Below, piece by piece: positions 18,574 through 30,018 of a stretch of DNA of 64,000 nucleotides. The notes beneath the pieces were generated by a model that saw only the letters and a list, made by a program, of their open reading frames with translations, made no database searches and was not told where the DNA came from. Source of the DNA: Carya illinoinensis (taxonomy: Eukaryota; Streptophyta; Magnoliopsida; Fagales; Juglandaceae); contig NC_056756.1 of the NCBI RefSeq assembly GCF_018687715.1, positions 744,001-808,000 of the forward strand, read 5' to 3'. Positions within the stretch are counted from its first letter, which is position 1, and every line of letters begins with the position of its first letter. Position numbers and translations under genes: made by a program.

Positions 18574-19154
18574 ATGGCACCACAAGCTGCTAAGGCTTGC
18601 CTGGCGTTTTGGGTCGGCGTGGTCTGAAGACTTATGTGCCATTTTTTCATGGCACCACAAGCCACTAAGTCTTGCCTTTGGTGTTTAGGGTTGTCGTGGT
18701 CTGAGGACCTTCGCACTCTTTTTTCGTGGCACCACAAACTGCTAAAGTTTATCTTTGGTGTTTAGGGTCGGCGTGGTTTGAGAACCTATGCGCCCTCTTT
18801 TCATGGCACTACAAGCTGCTAAGGTTTGTCTTTAGTGTTTAGGGTCGGTGTGATCTGAGGACCTACGCGCCATTTTTTCATGGCACCATAAGCTACTAAG
18901 GCTTGTTTTTGGTGTTTAGGGTCAGTGTGGTCTGAGGACTTTCGCGCCCTTTTTTCGTGACACCACAAGCTGCTAAGGCTTGTCTTTGGTGTTTAGGGTC
19001 AGCGTGGTTTGAGGGCTTACGCGCTCTCTTTTCATGGTACCACAAGCTGCTAAGGTTTGTTTTTGGTGTTTAGGGTCGGCGTGATCTAAGGACCTTCGCG
19101 CCCTTTTTTTGTGGCACCACAAGCTACCAAGGCTTGTCTTTGGTGTTTACTAGT
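18574..19154 (-). repeat. 77-bp tandem repeat array inside the Tat element, 8 units
   Basis: Units begin with (a/g)tggcaccacaagctgctaa at 18574, 18649, 18726, 18803, 18880, 18957, 19034 and 19111. The spacing is 75 bp and then 77 bp throughout. Each unit also contains ggtgtttagggtc and ggtctgaggac. The array lies between pol and the 3' LTR, where Tat elements are known to carry variable tandem repeats that can seed satellites. Confidence 0.9.
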
Positions 19155-19323
19155 CGGGCGGTCCTTGACTTTTTCTGCCTTTCTTTTTGCAGAATCTATA
19201 TTCAGCCCTGGGAACTCCTCCATTTGTATAGAATTTTTAATAAATAAAACAAAATATATTCATAAAAAGCGATAACGCAATCATCGAACAAAAGTATAGA
19301 AAAGGAATACTAAACAAGATATA

Positions 19324-19449
19324 CTACGACAGTTATTGATAGAATTTCTTTAAGTGCTCCGCATTCACGGGTGCGGGTATTCCTTGCCCTGCCTGTCTTT
19401 CAACCAATACGATTCAGGCCTGTTATTGGCTACTACTAGGTAAGGACCT
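19324..19449 (-). pseudogene. Tat integrase C-terminal segment, separated by a nested insertion
   Basis: The minus strand reads GPYLVVANNRPESYWLKDRQGK, the SH3-like C-terminal part of gypsy integrase. It would join the sequence ending at 23015 if the element at 19450-23009 and one gacct copy were removed. Stops follow soon after. Confidence 0.7.
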
Positions 19450-21399
19450 TGTAACAGCCCGCTAGAAATTCAATTGTGAAATTTCTATTAACTTTAGGAA
19501 CCTCGTGAAAACCCCATAAGTTTTCACAAATCCATTAATCGTATAGGTTTTTGTCTAACTACATAGTTAGTGTTATTATTTACTATGGTATCAGAAATGT
19601 GTTTTTGATTATTGGAGATAGTTAGAAGTGTCAAAATGTAATATGGTTTGTGCCATTAGACTCGGAGGGCTATTTAAAGTCTTATGGCGCAATAACATTT
19701 TTTCATATTTTCGGACAAAACGTCTGTTCAAAACTGTAGATATTATTGGATAAAAAGAAATATCTTGAGGTAATTTTCGTGAATATTATTGGGTAAAAAT
19801 ATTTTGAGTTGATAGATATTATTAGATAAAAATATCTTAAGTTGATGTTTTTTTAGATATTATTGGATAGAATATTATAAGATAATCATTTATAGATTTT
19901 TTTTGGGTAGGAGAAAACTACACTCAACTCTCAACTCCAGCCTCATCTCTTCCATATCTCATCCATAAGTATCTCCAGCCACCTCTCCCCACGAAATTAT
20001 CTTCACTTACACTTTCCATTGAAAGAATATCAAACACTCTCTCTCGGACAGCTTTTAGGAGGTGTTTTGCACGCCAATTTCGAAGCTGTTGTAAGTATTT
20101 TATCATAAAGTCTCCTTCATATAAGTTGTTCCTTTTTTAGTCTAGTTTACATGGATATATTATTTGTCCCATTTGAAGATCATTTGGTCAATCAAATATT
20201 ATGTAAACTATAGAAAGGTCATTCTGGGAGATAAACTGGAGAATATGTTATAGTTTGGAGTTTTTGACCAAGCTAATGGATAGATATTGGTCCGAAATTT
20301 TTATGGAGTATTGTTAACATGTATATATGACTATTGGTTGAGGATTTTTGCATGATTAAAGGTTTTGATGAAATATTTTCTTAGATTTAGAAACTTAGAA
20401 ACTGGAAGAGGAAAACAGTTTCTGTTTTGAGAAAGTTTAACTCTTTGGTGGTCTAAACCTATTCTAATGACTTTGATAATTTTATTGGAGGATCCTAAAC
20501 ATCTTATATACATGTTATATTATTATTTTGGAGATATTTGATGTTAGTTCAAAGATATGAAATTTTATGCAAAGAGATATTCAGATAAGCCAAAGTGTGG
20601 ATATTCTTGGCTAAATTTATGTTTTGGTTAATTTCTAACCATGTGATCTTGAATTAGAAGCTTGTATATGTTTTAGGACATCTTTTTAAACCATGTAATG
20701 GTTTGGTTTGAAGATCATATATTTATAAGTCATAGATCAAGAGATTTATCAAAACTAGTTGAGGAAAAAGTTTCTGTTTTTGGACTAAGTGTAAAACCAA
20801 AAACTCCAAATGTTATTTTGTGATTTTGGTGACTTTAGTTTGATTATTTAAAGCATGGTTGATGTTAGGATAATATTATGAATATGTTAGAAGTAAGATT
20901 TGATTTTTTGAAATTCTTGGAGATGTTTTGATTTAAGGTCAAAACTTGTGATTCAAGTGCTTAGATCTTTTTTACAAAAAAGTTTGGTGTTGATTATTAG
21001 CTTTTTCTAAATGGATGTTTTAAGTATGGTTTTGAACTTAGGATTGGAAGATGTTTGTTGCAAAATTTTGGTTTAAGCATGAGTTTTGAAGTTAGAAGGA
21101 ATTGCAACAAAAATAAAGGAAAATGGCCTATGGATGTTTCGACCATAGTGTGTTCTTCATAGTTGTGTTTTGTTTTAAATTTTTCTGAGTTGATATTTAA
21201 GTTTAGGACAAAATTTACATGAGGAATGTAAATTTTAGTAACTTTTGGAGTTAGTATGCAAAATCCTTAAGTTATGGGTAAAACGGTCATTTTCCTACAT
21301 GTAGGAAGTAAAATGGAAATTTTACTCTTTAAGTTAGTATTTTTCCATATTTCAAATTATTAGTGATTTAGTACTAACTTTAAGAATCACTAATTACAG

Positions 21400-21446
21400 T
21401 TCCTCGTGATCGCGCTTGAGGTTTTATAAGAAACGCGGAGATCGAG
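21400..21446 (+). other. putative 47-nt internal exon, copy 1
   Basis: A TACTAAC branch-like site (21372-21378) and the acceptor attacag (ends 21399) precede it. The donor gtaagt (21447-21452) follows. Both borders are kept in the other two copies. No start codon or long frame is present, so it looks non-coding. Confidence 0.4.
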
Positions 21447-21839
21447 GTAAGTTAGCTTTTAACTTACTAGCAATCTACTGTGTATGTGTGCTAAGTAAAA
21501 GAACTATAGTGTATGTATGTGTGTTATCATATATGTCATGCCATGCCAAATTATCACGTAATTGTTTATTATACAGAATTTATTCTGTCATCAATTTTTA
21601 TCTGTTACATAATATATTCTGTTATGTATTACTGTACATTACAAGTACGTCATGCTAAGTATGCCATCTATTACATGTATGTCAAGTAATGTAATATTCA
21701 CTGTTGCAAGTATGTCATGTTAAATATGTTGTCTATTATATGTTATGCCATGTTACAAAATGTTTCTATCTCAAGTTGGTCATGTATTTCAAGTTATGTT
21801 CAAGTCACGTTTCATCTTGAGTACATTATGTTTGTGTAG

Positions 21840-22316
21840 AATACATGGGGCCACAACAACTGTGGAGTATGTATTTTACTACAATTGTGATGCGTAGAAT
21901 ACATGGGGCCACAACAACTGTGGAGTATGTATTTACACGTAGAATACATGGGGCCACAACAACTGTGGAGTATGTATTTTTCATGTTAAGTCAAGTTTGT
22001 GTAGAATACATGGGGCCACAACAACTGTGGAGTATGTATTTACACGTAGAATACATGGGGCCACAACAATTGTGGAGTATGTATTTTTCATGTTAAGTCA
22101 AGTTTGTGTAGAATACATGGGGCCACAACAACTGTGGAGTATGTATTTACACGTAGAATACATGGGGCCACAACAACTGTGGAGTATGTATTTTTCATGT
22201 TAAGTCAAGTTTATGTAGAATACATGGGGCCACAACAACTGTGGAGTATGTATTTTTAATGTTAAGTCAAGTTTGTGTAGAATACATTGGGCCACAACAA
22301 CTGTGGAGTATGTATT
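21840..22316 (+). repeat. tandem array of nine 36-nt hairpin units, copy 1
   Basis: Each unit pairs AATACAT with ATGTATT (outer stem) and CCACA with TGTGG (inner stem) around an ACAAC loop. Units are separated by either a short spacer (cacgtag type) or a longer one (tcatgttaagtcaagttt), giving periods near 45 and 62 bp. The array lies in predicted intron 2. Confidence 0.85.
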
Positions 22317-23014
22317 TTTCATGTTAATTCAAGTTTCAGAGCAAGTTCATGCTAAGTCAAGTTTCAGATCAAGTTCATGTCAAGTCAAGTTCAGTTCATG
22401 ATTCAATTTAAGCTATGTCAATTATGCTATGTTGTACGCTAAGTTATGCTTAATTACTTATGAATTTGATTATGCATTTATGCTTTTACTGTCATACATG
22501 TATCATTAGTCTGTATGGAAGTTTTTTGTTAACTTGCTGAGATTTGTAATCAAATCTCACTTTGGTAGTCCCAACTACCATTCCCCCCGAATGGTAGATC
22601 TTGTTACAGGACCTGAAGGAGAATCAGGAGCTGATCAACTAGACACAGTTGACTAAGTGACGGTGCGACATAAATGTTGATATAGTAATTAACGTAAATT
22701 ACTACTTGTACGATTGAGTTGCATCTCTACTACTTTTTGGATCATAACCATTTTGGACTAGTGTTGTGATCTTAGCTGTTCAATGGATTTTTATGTATGA
22801 AGTATGTTTTAAGCATTTGGGATATTTTCAATTTGGTGCATAGTATTGCTAAAGAAAAAAATTTATCCGCTGCAAATATTGCATATTGTTAGATGCATGT
22901 TAGGAATATTGCATCTTATATGTCATGAACGGGGGCAGGTAACCTTGTGTTGCATGTCTCGACGCTTCAAATGTCCGTCCGATCCCAAACGGAATTTGGG
23001 GGCGTCACAGACCT

Positions 23015-24095
23015 TCCCATCGGGGTCCCATTTTCCCCTGTCCTTAGGTAGTCACCCCACTTTTTCTTCAAAACCAGGTCTCCCAAAGTCCTGGGCTTTA
23101 CTCTCTTATTGAAGTACTGCTTGGCTTTCTCCTTTTTCTGTAGCATCCGAGCTTCTGCCATCTCTCTTTCTTCTTTGAATAAGTCGAGGTATTCTTCTAT
23201 CTTCTTGTCATTCTGGGCGTTTGAAAAATGGCTCGTTCTGTAGGTTGATAACCCTATTTCCACTGGAGTAACTGCCTCGCATCCATATGCCAGTGTAAAC
23301 GGGAATTCCCCTGTCAGAGTTTTTGCTATAGTTATGTATGCCCAGAGTACCCCTGGCAGCTCGTCCACCCAATCTCCTTTCTTCTCTATGACCTTTTTCT
23401 TAAGGATTGAGAGTAATGTCTTGTTTGTTGCCTCAATTTGACCATTTGCTTGGGCGTGGTGGGGAGGAGTACTTCGCCCTGATCCTTAACTCAGCACACC
23501 ATTCCCTGTAGTGGTCTGAGTCGAACTGGTGCATATTGTCGATTATAATACTCTGGAAAACTCTGAACCTGCAAACAATATTTTTCCACAAGAATTTTGT
23601 CACGGATTTTCTTGTAATTGTTGTTAATGGCTCTGTTTCTGCCTACTTTGTAAAATAATCAACGATGACTATCATGAATTTAACACCACCTTTTCTTGGT
23701 AGGAAGGGTCCCACCAAATCTACCCCCCATTGGGCGAAAGGCCATTGTGCTGTCACCGATGTTAACTCCTCAGGAGGGGCATGCAACACGGGCACGTAAG
23801 TCTGGCATTTTGCACATTTCTTGGTGAATTCCCGCGCATCTCTTAGAGCATTAGGCCAGTAATATCCTGCCTGGACCGTTTTTCTAGCCAAGGTTCTTCC
23901 CCCATAGTGATTTTGACATACTTCTTCGTGTATCTCAATTAGGACATATTGTACTTCTTGTGTGGAGATGCATCGCAACAAAGGGACGGAGAAACCTCTT
24001 TTATAAAGGATTCCATCGATGAATAGGAATCGAGCTGCCCTTCTCTTTATCCTTCTTGTCTCTTCTCTTGCTTCTGGCAATTTTTCTTCATCCAA
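23015..24095 (-). pseudogene. Tat integrase
   Basis: The minus-strand frame at 23643-24095 has an HHCC zinc finger: H-E-E-V-x(3)-H, then CAKCQ about 30 residues later. The catalytic core then begins (WGVDLVGPF, with the first catalytic Asp). Beyond 23643 the frame shifts, and the piece at 22967-23368 gives the later core and linker (ELPGVLWAYITIAKT, FTLAYGCEAVTPVEIGL). Stops and a frameshift between 23368 and 23643 disable it. It would insert the element's cDNA into the genome. Confidence 0.85.
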
Positions 24096-24194
24096 GTACT
24101 CTACTACTCTATTCGCCCAATTTGGGATGCTTGACCCCAGGACGCCTACCTCTGTGCCAACAGCTAGGACCTCGATGACCCTTCTCTCTATTTT

Positions 24195-24665
24195 CTATGG
24201 TAGGGGTACTTCCTCCCCTCTTGATGCCGCTAGTGTTAATCTATCTACCACCTCGTTGTTCGCTCTTGGTATCTGAGTTACAGTGAAATATGAAAAGAGA
24301 TCGCGTATCTCCCAAACTTGTGCCAGGTACTTTTTTAACTTCTCGCCCTTTGTAGCGTATAGGCTCAAAACTTGATTTACTACTACTTGTGAATCTGACC
24401 TGGCATCCACTTCAGTTGCCCCTATTTGGGCGGCCATAGACAATCCCGCTATAAGGGCTTCATATTCAGCTTCGTTGTTCGTTACTTTGAATGCTAGCGT
24501 TGCCATGTAATACTGTTCTTGGCCATTAGGGCTTAGTAAATGTATCCCCAGGCCTCCGCCTAGCCGGCAAGACAATCCGTCTATAAATAACACCCACGGC
24601 TTCCCTGATGGTTCTATTGCCTCCTCTTGGGGAAAGTCTAAGAATTCTGCTACAAAATCCACCAT
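24195..24665 (-). pseudogene. second RNase H-like domain of the Tat polyprotein
   Basis: The frame reads PWVLFIDGLSCRLGGG, then TNNEAEYEALIAGLSMAAQIGA and RSDSQVVVNQV. This is the D...E...D pattern of an RNase H fold distinct from the one that follows RT. Two RNase H domains are a hallmark of the Tat lineage. It is in frame with RT and integrase but bounded by stops. Confidence 0.8.
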
Positions 24666-24866
24666 TGTTTATCCTTTAATTACTTTTCTTGGCTCATACT
24701 CTACATCGAACTCACTCAGCTCGATTGACCAACCTATCAGCCTTCTTGTGCTATCCAGCTTTCTCAGAATTTTCGCCTATAGAGCCTCCGTTAGCACCTT
24801 TACTGTATGGGCTTGAAAATAAGGGTAGAGTTTCCTAGCCACCATTACCAAGGCAAATGCCAATAA

Positions 24867-26379
24867 TTAAATTCGAGGATACCTTACTTCTGCTCCTCTG
24901 AATGCTCGACTCACATAATACACCGGGTGCTGGACGGTTCCTTCTTTCTTTACAAGAACGGCGGACACAGCGTGCGAGGAAACTGCTAGATACGCATAGA
25001 GTACATCACCCTTCTCTGGTCGTTTTAAAAGGGTCGGATTGGCCAGATACCGTTTTACCCTCTTGAACGCTTCTTCGCATTGCTCATTCCAAGCATGTAC
25101 CTTCCGCAATACTTGAAAAAAGGAGAGGCACTTATCTGTTGACCTGGCTATGAACCTTCCCAGGGCAGCCACTCTCCCCGCCAGTCGTTGCGTCTTGTTT
25201 AGATTTTTTGGTGGTTTCATATTGATTATGGCCTTTATCTTATCTGGAGAGACTTTAATTCCTCTTTCGAACACAATGAAGCCCAAGAATTTCCTCAACT
25301 GGACCCCAAAAGCACACTTTGTTAGGTTCAACCTCATTTTATAACATCATAAGACTCTAAACGTTGTTTGTAAATCCATGAGGTGCTGGGCGGGCTCTTT
25401 GCTCTTTACCAACAGGTCATCCATGTATACCTCCATAGATCTCTCAAACATTCGATTCACCAGCCTTTGGTAGGTCACCCCTGCATTCTTCAATCCAAAG
25501 GGCATGATCTGGTAGTAGTATAGCCCTCGATCTATTATGAACGATGTTTTTTCTTCGTCTGCTGCATTTATCCGTATCTGGTTGTAACTTGAATACCCAT
25601 CTATGAAGCTCAACATATGATGTCCTGCTATAACATCTACAATGACGTCAATGCGCGGTAAGGGGAAGCTTCTATCTTTCGGACAAGCTTTGTTTAGATC
25701 TATGAAGTTTACGCACATTCTCCACTTCTCATTCGCCTTTTTCACCATGACAACGTTGGATAACCACTCCGGGTAGTGGGCTTCTCTGATGAAGTCGGCT
25801 GTGAGCAGTCTTTCAACTTTTTCATTAATAGCAGCATACTTTTTTGTGCTGAACAATCTTCTCTTCTGTCGTACTGCCTTGTGCGTTGGGTCTACAGCTA
25901 AGCAGTGCTCAATGACCTTGTTGTCTATACAAGGCATCTCTTCATGGTGCCAAGCAAAGATATCCATGTGTTTTACCAATAACTGTATTAGGGCTTCTCT
26001 ATTTGCTGGCGGGACTTGTGTCCCAATACGGGTAGTAGTCCCAGGGCATTCAGCATATAATGTCACAAGTTCTAGAGGTTCGTTGACTTCTGCATGTTGC
26101 TGACCCCGGTCATCCCTGACTTTTATGTCTCTTTCGCAAGTTGCTGCTACAGGCGGCAGCAGGGGTGGCAAGGCCCCATCTTGCCCTGCCACAATGCAGA
26201 CTTCCTTTTTGACTTTTCTTAGTTCTTGTACATAGCATTCTCGGGCCAGGGCCTGTTCGCCTCTTACCTCGCCCACACTGCTATCGGTTGGAAACTTCAT
26301 CTTGAGATGGTAGGTGGATGTTACTGCTCTCAAATGGTTGAGTTTCGGTCTTCCCAATATAGCATTGTAAGAGGAATGA
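24867..26379 (-). pseudogene. Tat reverse transcriptase and first RNase H
   Basis: The start joins the protease region at SSYNAILGRP. RT motifs follow: VVMVKKANEKWRMCVNF, DGYSSYNQI, FGLKNAGVTYQRLVN and the catalytic YMDD in EVYMDDLLVKS near 25410. After a stop at 25347 the same frame continues with the RNase H connection (LNLTKCAFGV, FLGFIVFERGIKVSPDK). It ends near YYVSRAFRGAEVRYP at 24867. The N-terminal end is cut by the nested element that starts at 26385. RT copies element RNA into DNA; this copy has stops. Confidence 0.9.
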
Positions 26380-27044
26380 GCTTTTGTGACGCCCCCAAAT
26401 TCCGTTTGGGATCGGACGGACATTTGAAGCGTCGAGACATGCAACACAAGGTTACCTGCCCCCGTTCATGACATATAAGATGCAATGTTCCTAACATGCA
26501 TCTAACATTATGCAATATTTGCAGCGGATAATTTTTTTCTTTAGCAATACTATGCACCAAATTGAAAATATCCCAAATGCTTAAAACATACTTCATACAT
26601 AAAGACCCATTGAGTAGATCACAACACTAGTCCAAAATGGTTATGATCTAAAAAATACTAAAGATGCAACTCCATTGTACAAGTAGTAATTTACGTTAAC
26701 TACTATATTAACATTGACGTCGCACCATCGCTTAGTCAACTGTGTCTAGTTGATCAGCTCCTGATTCTCCTTCAGGTCCTGTAACAAGATCTACCATTTG
26801 GGGGAAATGGTAGTTGGGACTACCAAAGTGAGATTTGATTACAAATCTCAGTAAATTAACAAAAAACTTCCACACAAGCTAATGATGCATGCATGACAGT
26901 AAAAGCATAAATGCATAATCAAATTCATAAGTAATTAAAGCATAACTTGGCGTACAACATAGCATAATTGACATAACTTAAATTGAAACATGAACTGAAC
27001 TTGACTTGACATGAACTTGATCTGAAACTTGACTTAACATGAAA

Positions 27045-27306
27045 AATACATACTCCACAGTTGTTGTGGCCCCATGTATTCTACACAAACTTGAATTAAC
27101 ATGAAAAATACATACTCTACAGTTGTTGTGGCCCCATGTATTCTACACAAACTTGACTTAACATGAAAAATACATACTCCACAGTTGTTGTGGCCCCATG
27201 TATTCTACGTGTAAATACATACTCCACAGTTGTTGTGGCCCCATGTATTCTACACATCACAATGCAGTTAAATACATACTCCACAGTTGTTGTGGCCCCA
27301 TGTATT
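27045..27306 (-). repeat. tandem array of five hairpin units, copy 2
   Basis: It has the same 36-nt unit as copy 1, read on minus, with periods near 62, 62, 43 and 58 bp. One unit has ctctac in place of ctccac, a single change in the inner stem. Confidence 0.85.
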
Positions 27307-27677
27307 TTATACAAACTGAATGTACTCAAGATGAAACGTGACTGGAATACGAAAGGACTGGAGCCCTGACGTAACATAACGTGATTTGAACATAACTTGA
27401 AATACATGACCAACTTGAGATAGAAACATTTTGTAACATGGCATAACATATAATAGACAACATATTTAACATGACATACTTGTAATGTATAGTAATACAT
27501 GACAGAATATATTATGTAACAGATAAAAATTGATGACAGAATAAATTTTGTATAATAGACAATTACGTGATAACTTGACATGGCATGACATATATGATAA
27601 CATACATACATACATTGTAGTTCCTTTACTTAGCACACATACACAGTAGACTGCTAGTAAGTTAAAAGCTAACTTAC

Positions 27678-27724
27678 CTCGATCTCCGCGTTTCTTATAA
27701 AACTTCAAGTGCGACCACGAGGAA
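27678..27724 (-). other. putative 47-nt internal exon, copy 2
   Basis: On minus the acceptor CAG is at 27725-27727 and the donor GTAAGT at 27672-27677. Length and borders are identical to copy 1. The branch-like site reads TTCTAAC here. Confidence 0.4.
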
Positions 27725-29652
27725 CTGTAATTAGTGATTCTAAAAGTTAGAACTAAATCACTAAATATTTAAAATATGGAAAATACTAACTTAAAGAGTA
27801 AAATTTTCATTTTACTCTCTACATATGGAAAAATGACCGTTTTACCCATAACTTAAGGATTTTGCATACTAACTCCAAAAGTTTCTAAAATTTACATTTC
27901 TCATGTAAATTTTGTCCTAAACTTAAATATCAACTCAGAAATATTTAAAACAAAACACAACTATGAAGAACACATTATGGTCGAAACATCCATAGGCCAT
28001 TTCCCTTTATTTTTGTTGCAATTCCTTCCAACTTCAAAACTCATGCTTAAACCAAAATTTTGCAACAAACATCTTCCAATCCTAAGTTCAAAACCATACT
28101 TAAAACATCCATTTAGAAAAAGCTAATAATCAACACCAAACTTTTTTTGTAAAAAGATCCAAGCACTTGAATCACAAGTTTTGACCTTAAATCAAAACAT
28201 CTCCAAGAATTTCAAAAATCAAATCTTACTTCTAACATATTCATAATATCATCCTAACATCAACCATGCTTTAAATCATCAAACTAAAGTCACCAAAATC
28301 ACAAAATAACATACTAAGAAACTTTTTCCTCAACTAGTTTTGATAAATCTCTTGATTTATGACTTATAAATATATGATCTTCAAACCAAACCATTACATG
28401 GTTTAAAAAGATGTCCTAAAACATATACAAGCTTCTAATTCAAGATCACATGGTTAAAAATTAACCAAAACATAAATTTAGCCAAGAATATCCACACTTT
28501 GGCTTATCTGAATATCTCTTTGCATAAAATTTCATATCTTTGAAACTAACATCAAATATCTTCAAAATAATAATATAACATGTATATAAGATGTTTAGGA
28601 TCCTCCAATAAAATTATCAAAGTCATTAGAATAGATTTAGACCACCAAAGAGTTAAACTTTCTCAAAACAGAAACTGTTTTTCCTCTTCCAGTTTCTAAG
28701 TTTCTAAATCTAAGAATATCTTTCATCAAAACCTTTAATCATGCAAAAATCCTCAACCAATAGTCATATATACATGTTAAGAATACTCCATAAAAATTTC
28801 GGACCAATATCTATCCATTAGCTTGGTCAAAAACTCCAAACTATAACATATTCTCCAGTTTACCTCCCAGAATGACCTTTCTATAGTTTATACAATATTT
28901 GACTGACCAAATGATCTTCAAATGGGGAAAATAAGATATCCATGTAAACTAGGCTAAAAAAGGAACAACTTATATGAAGGAGACTTTATGATAAAACACT
29001 TACAACAGTTTCGAAATTGGCGTGCAAAATACCTCCTAAAAGCTGTCCGAGAGAGAGTGTTTGATATTCTTTCAATGGAAAGTGTAAATGAAGATAATTT
29101 CGTGGGGAGAGGTGGCTGGAGATAATTATGGATGAGATATGGAAGAGATGAGGCTGGAGTTGAGAGTTGAGTGTAGTTTTCTCCTACCCAAAATATCTAT
29201 AAAAGATTATCTCATAATATTCTATCCAACAGTATCTACAAAAAATCAACTTAAGATATTTTTATCTAATAATATCTATAAAAATCAACTCAAAATATTT
29301 TTACCCAATAATATTCATGAAAATTACCTCAAGATATTTCTTTTTATCCAATAATATCTACAGTTTTGAACAGACGTTTTGTCCGAAAATATGAAAAAAT
29401 GTTATTGTGCCATAAGACTTTAAATAACCCTCCGAGTCTAATGGCACAAACCATAATACATTTTGACACTTCTAACTATCTCCAATAATCAAAAATACAC
29501 TTCTGATATCATAGTAAATAATAACACTAACTATATAGTTAGACAAAAACATATACGATTAATGGATTCGTGAAAACTTATGGGGTTTTCACGAGGTTCC
29601 TAAAGTTAATAGAAATTTCATAATTGAATTTTTAGCGGGCTGTTACAGCTTT

Positions 29653-30018
29653 TACTACTAAGAAATCGGTCATGGTGGTTGCTATCCGCGCCCCAGTTCC
29701 TGCAGTTATCGAAAGTGTGATTGCTCCTACGGGCTGGATAGTATCCCCTAAGAAACCCTTTAATGGTGTAGGGGAGAGCCTCATTTTGCCCACATCAATC
29801 CCCATTTTGACAAACGCTTCCTAGAATAGTATATCAGCCGAGGTCTCATTGTCTACTAGCACCCGCCTGGTTGTATAATTGGCTATTACGAGGGTAATTA
29901 CTAGAATATCATCATGCGGGTACATGACTCCTTCCCTGTCCACCTCTTCAAAGGATATCACCATTCGCTCATTGCTAAACTTTGGTTGTTTGTGCGCCCT
30001 ACCCGCTATGAATACCTT
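29653..30018 (-). pseudogene. Tat aspartic protease region
   Basis: The minus strand reads NERMVISFEEVDREGVMYPHDD, RVLVDNETSADILF, AFVKMGIDVGKMRLSPTPLKGF and then TGARIATTMTDFLVV. This is the usual protease segment between Gag and RT in Tat elements. The active-site motif is D-N-E-T-S-A in place of D-x-G-S-S-A, so a key glycine is lost. A stop falls after DILF. The element at 26385-29647 separates it from RT. Confidence 0.8.

Larger units (their letters stand above)
19450..23009 (+). mobile_element. TG...CA element, 3.56 kb, copy 1 (long solo-LTR-like)
   Basis: It starts TGTAACAGCCCGCTAG and ends GGGGGCGTCACA. It is flanked by gacct at 19445-19449 and 23010-23014, a perfect 5-bp duplication. 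It interrupts the integrase of the Tat element and has no long ORF. The ends form an imperfect inverted pair (TGTAACAGCCC / TGTGACGCCCCC). Splice-like signals mark a putative exon 1 ending 20090, exon 2 at 21400-21446 and exon 3 from 22620. A hairpin repeat array lies at 21840-22316. The best reading is a solo LTR of a large-LTR family. A complete small non-autonomous element is the alternative. Confidence 0.85.
26385..29647 (-). mobile_element. TG...CA element, 3.26 kb, copy 2
   Basis: It is related to copy 1 but lies in opposite orientation. On plus it starts TGTGACGCCCCC and ends GGGCTGTTACA. Flanks gcttt at 26380-26384 and 29648-29652 are a perfect 5-bp duplication. It splits the Tat protease from RT. 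On the minus strand the putative exon 1 ends at 29004, exon 2 is 27678-27724, and exon 3 begins at 26778. A five-unit hairpin array lies between exons 2 and 3. No long ORF was found. Confidence 0.85.

Noticed and set aside
21845..22203. ORFs with repeated EYMGPQQLWSMY-type peptides (also at 27117-27611 and 52751-52984)
   Set aside because: They are translations of the hairpin repeat array on either strand. The spacing varies, the frames are not kept between copies and no start context or flanking domain exists.
21840..22316. CRISPR-like array (repeats with spacers)
   Set aside because: The spacers are just two recurring sequences, not unique. The genome is a plant nucleus, and there are no cas genes.
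19450..23009. DNA transposon because of the inverted-looking termini
   Set aside because: TG...CA ends and 5-bp duplications fit retroviral-type integration better. The inverted similarity is short and imperfect.
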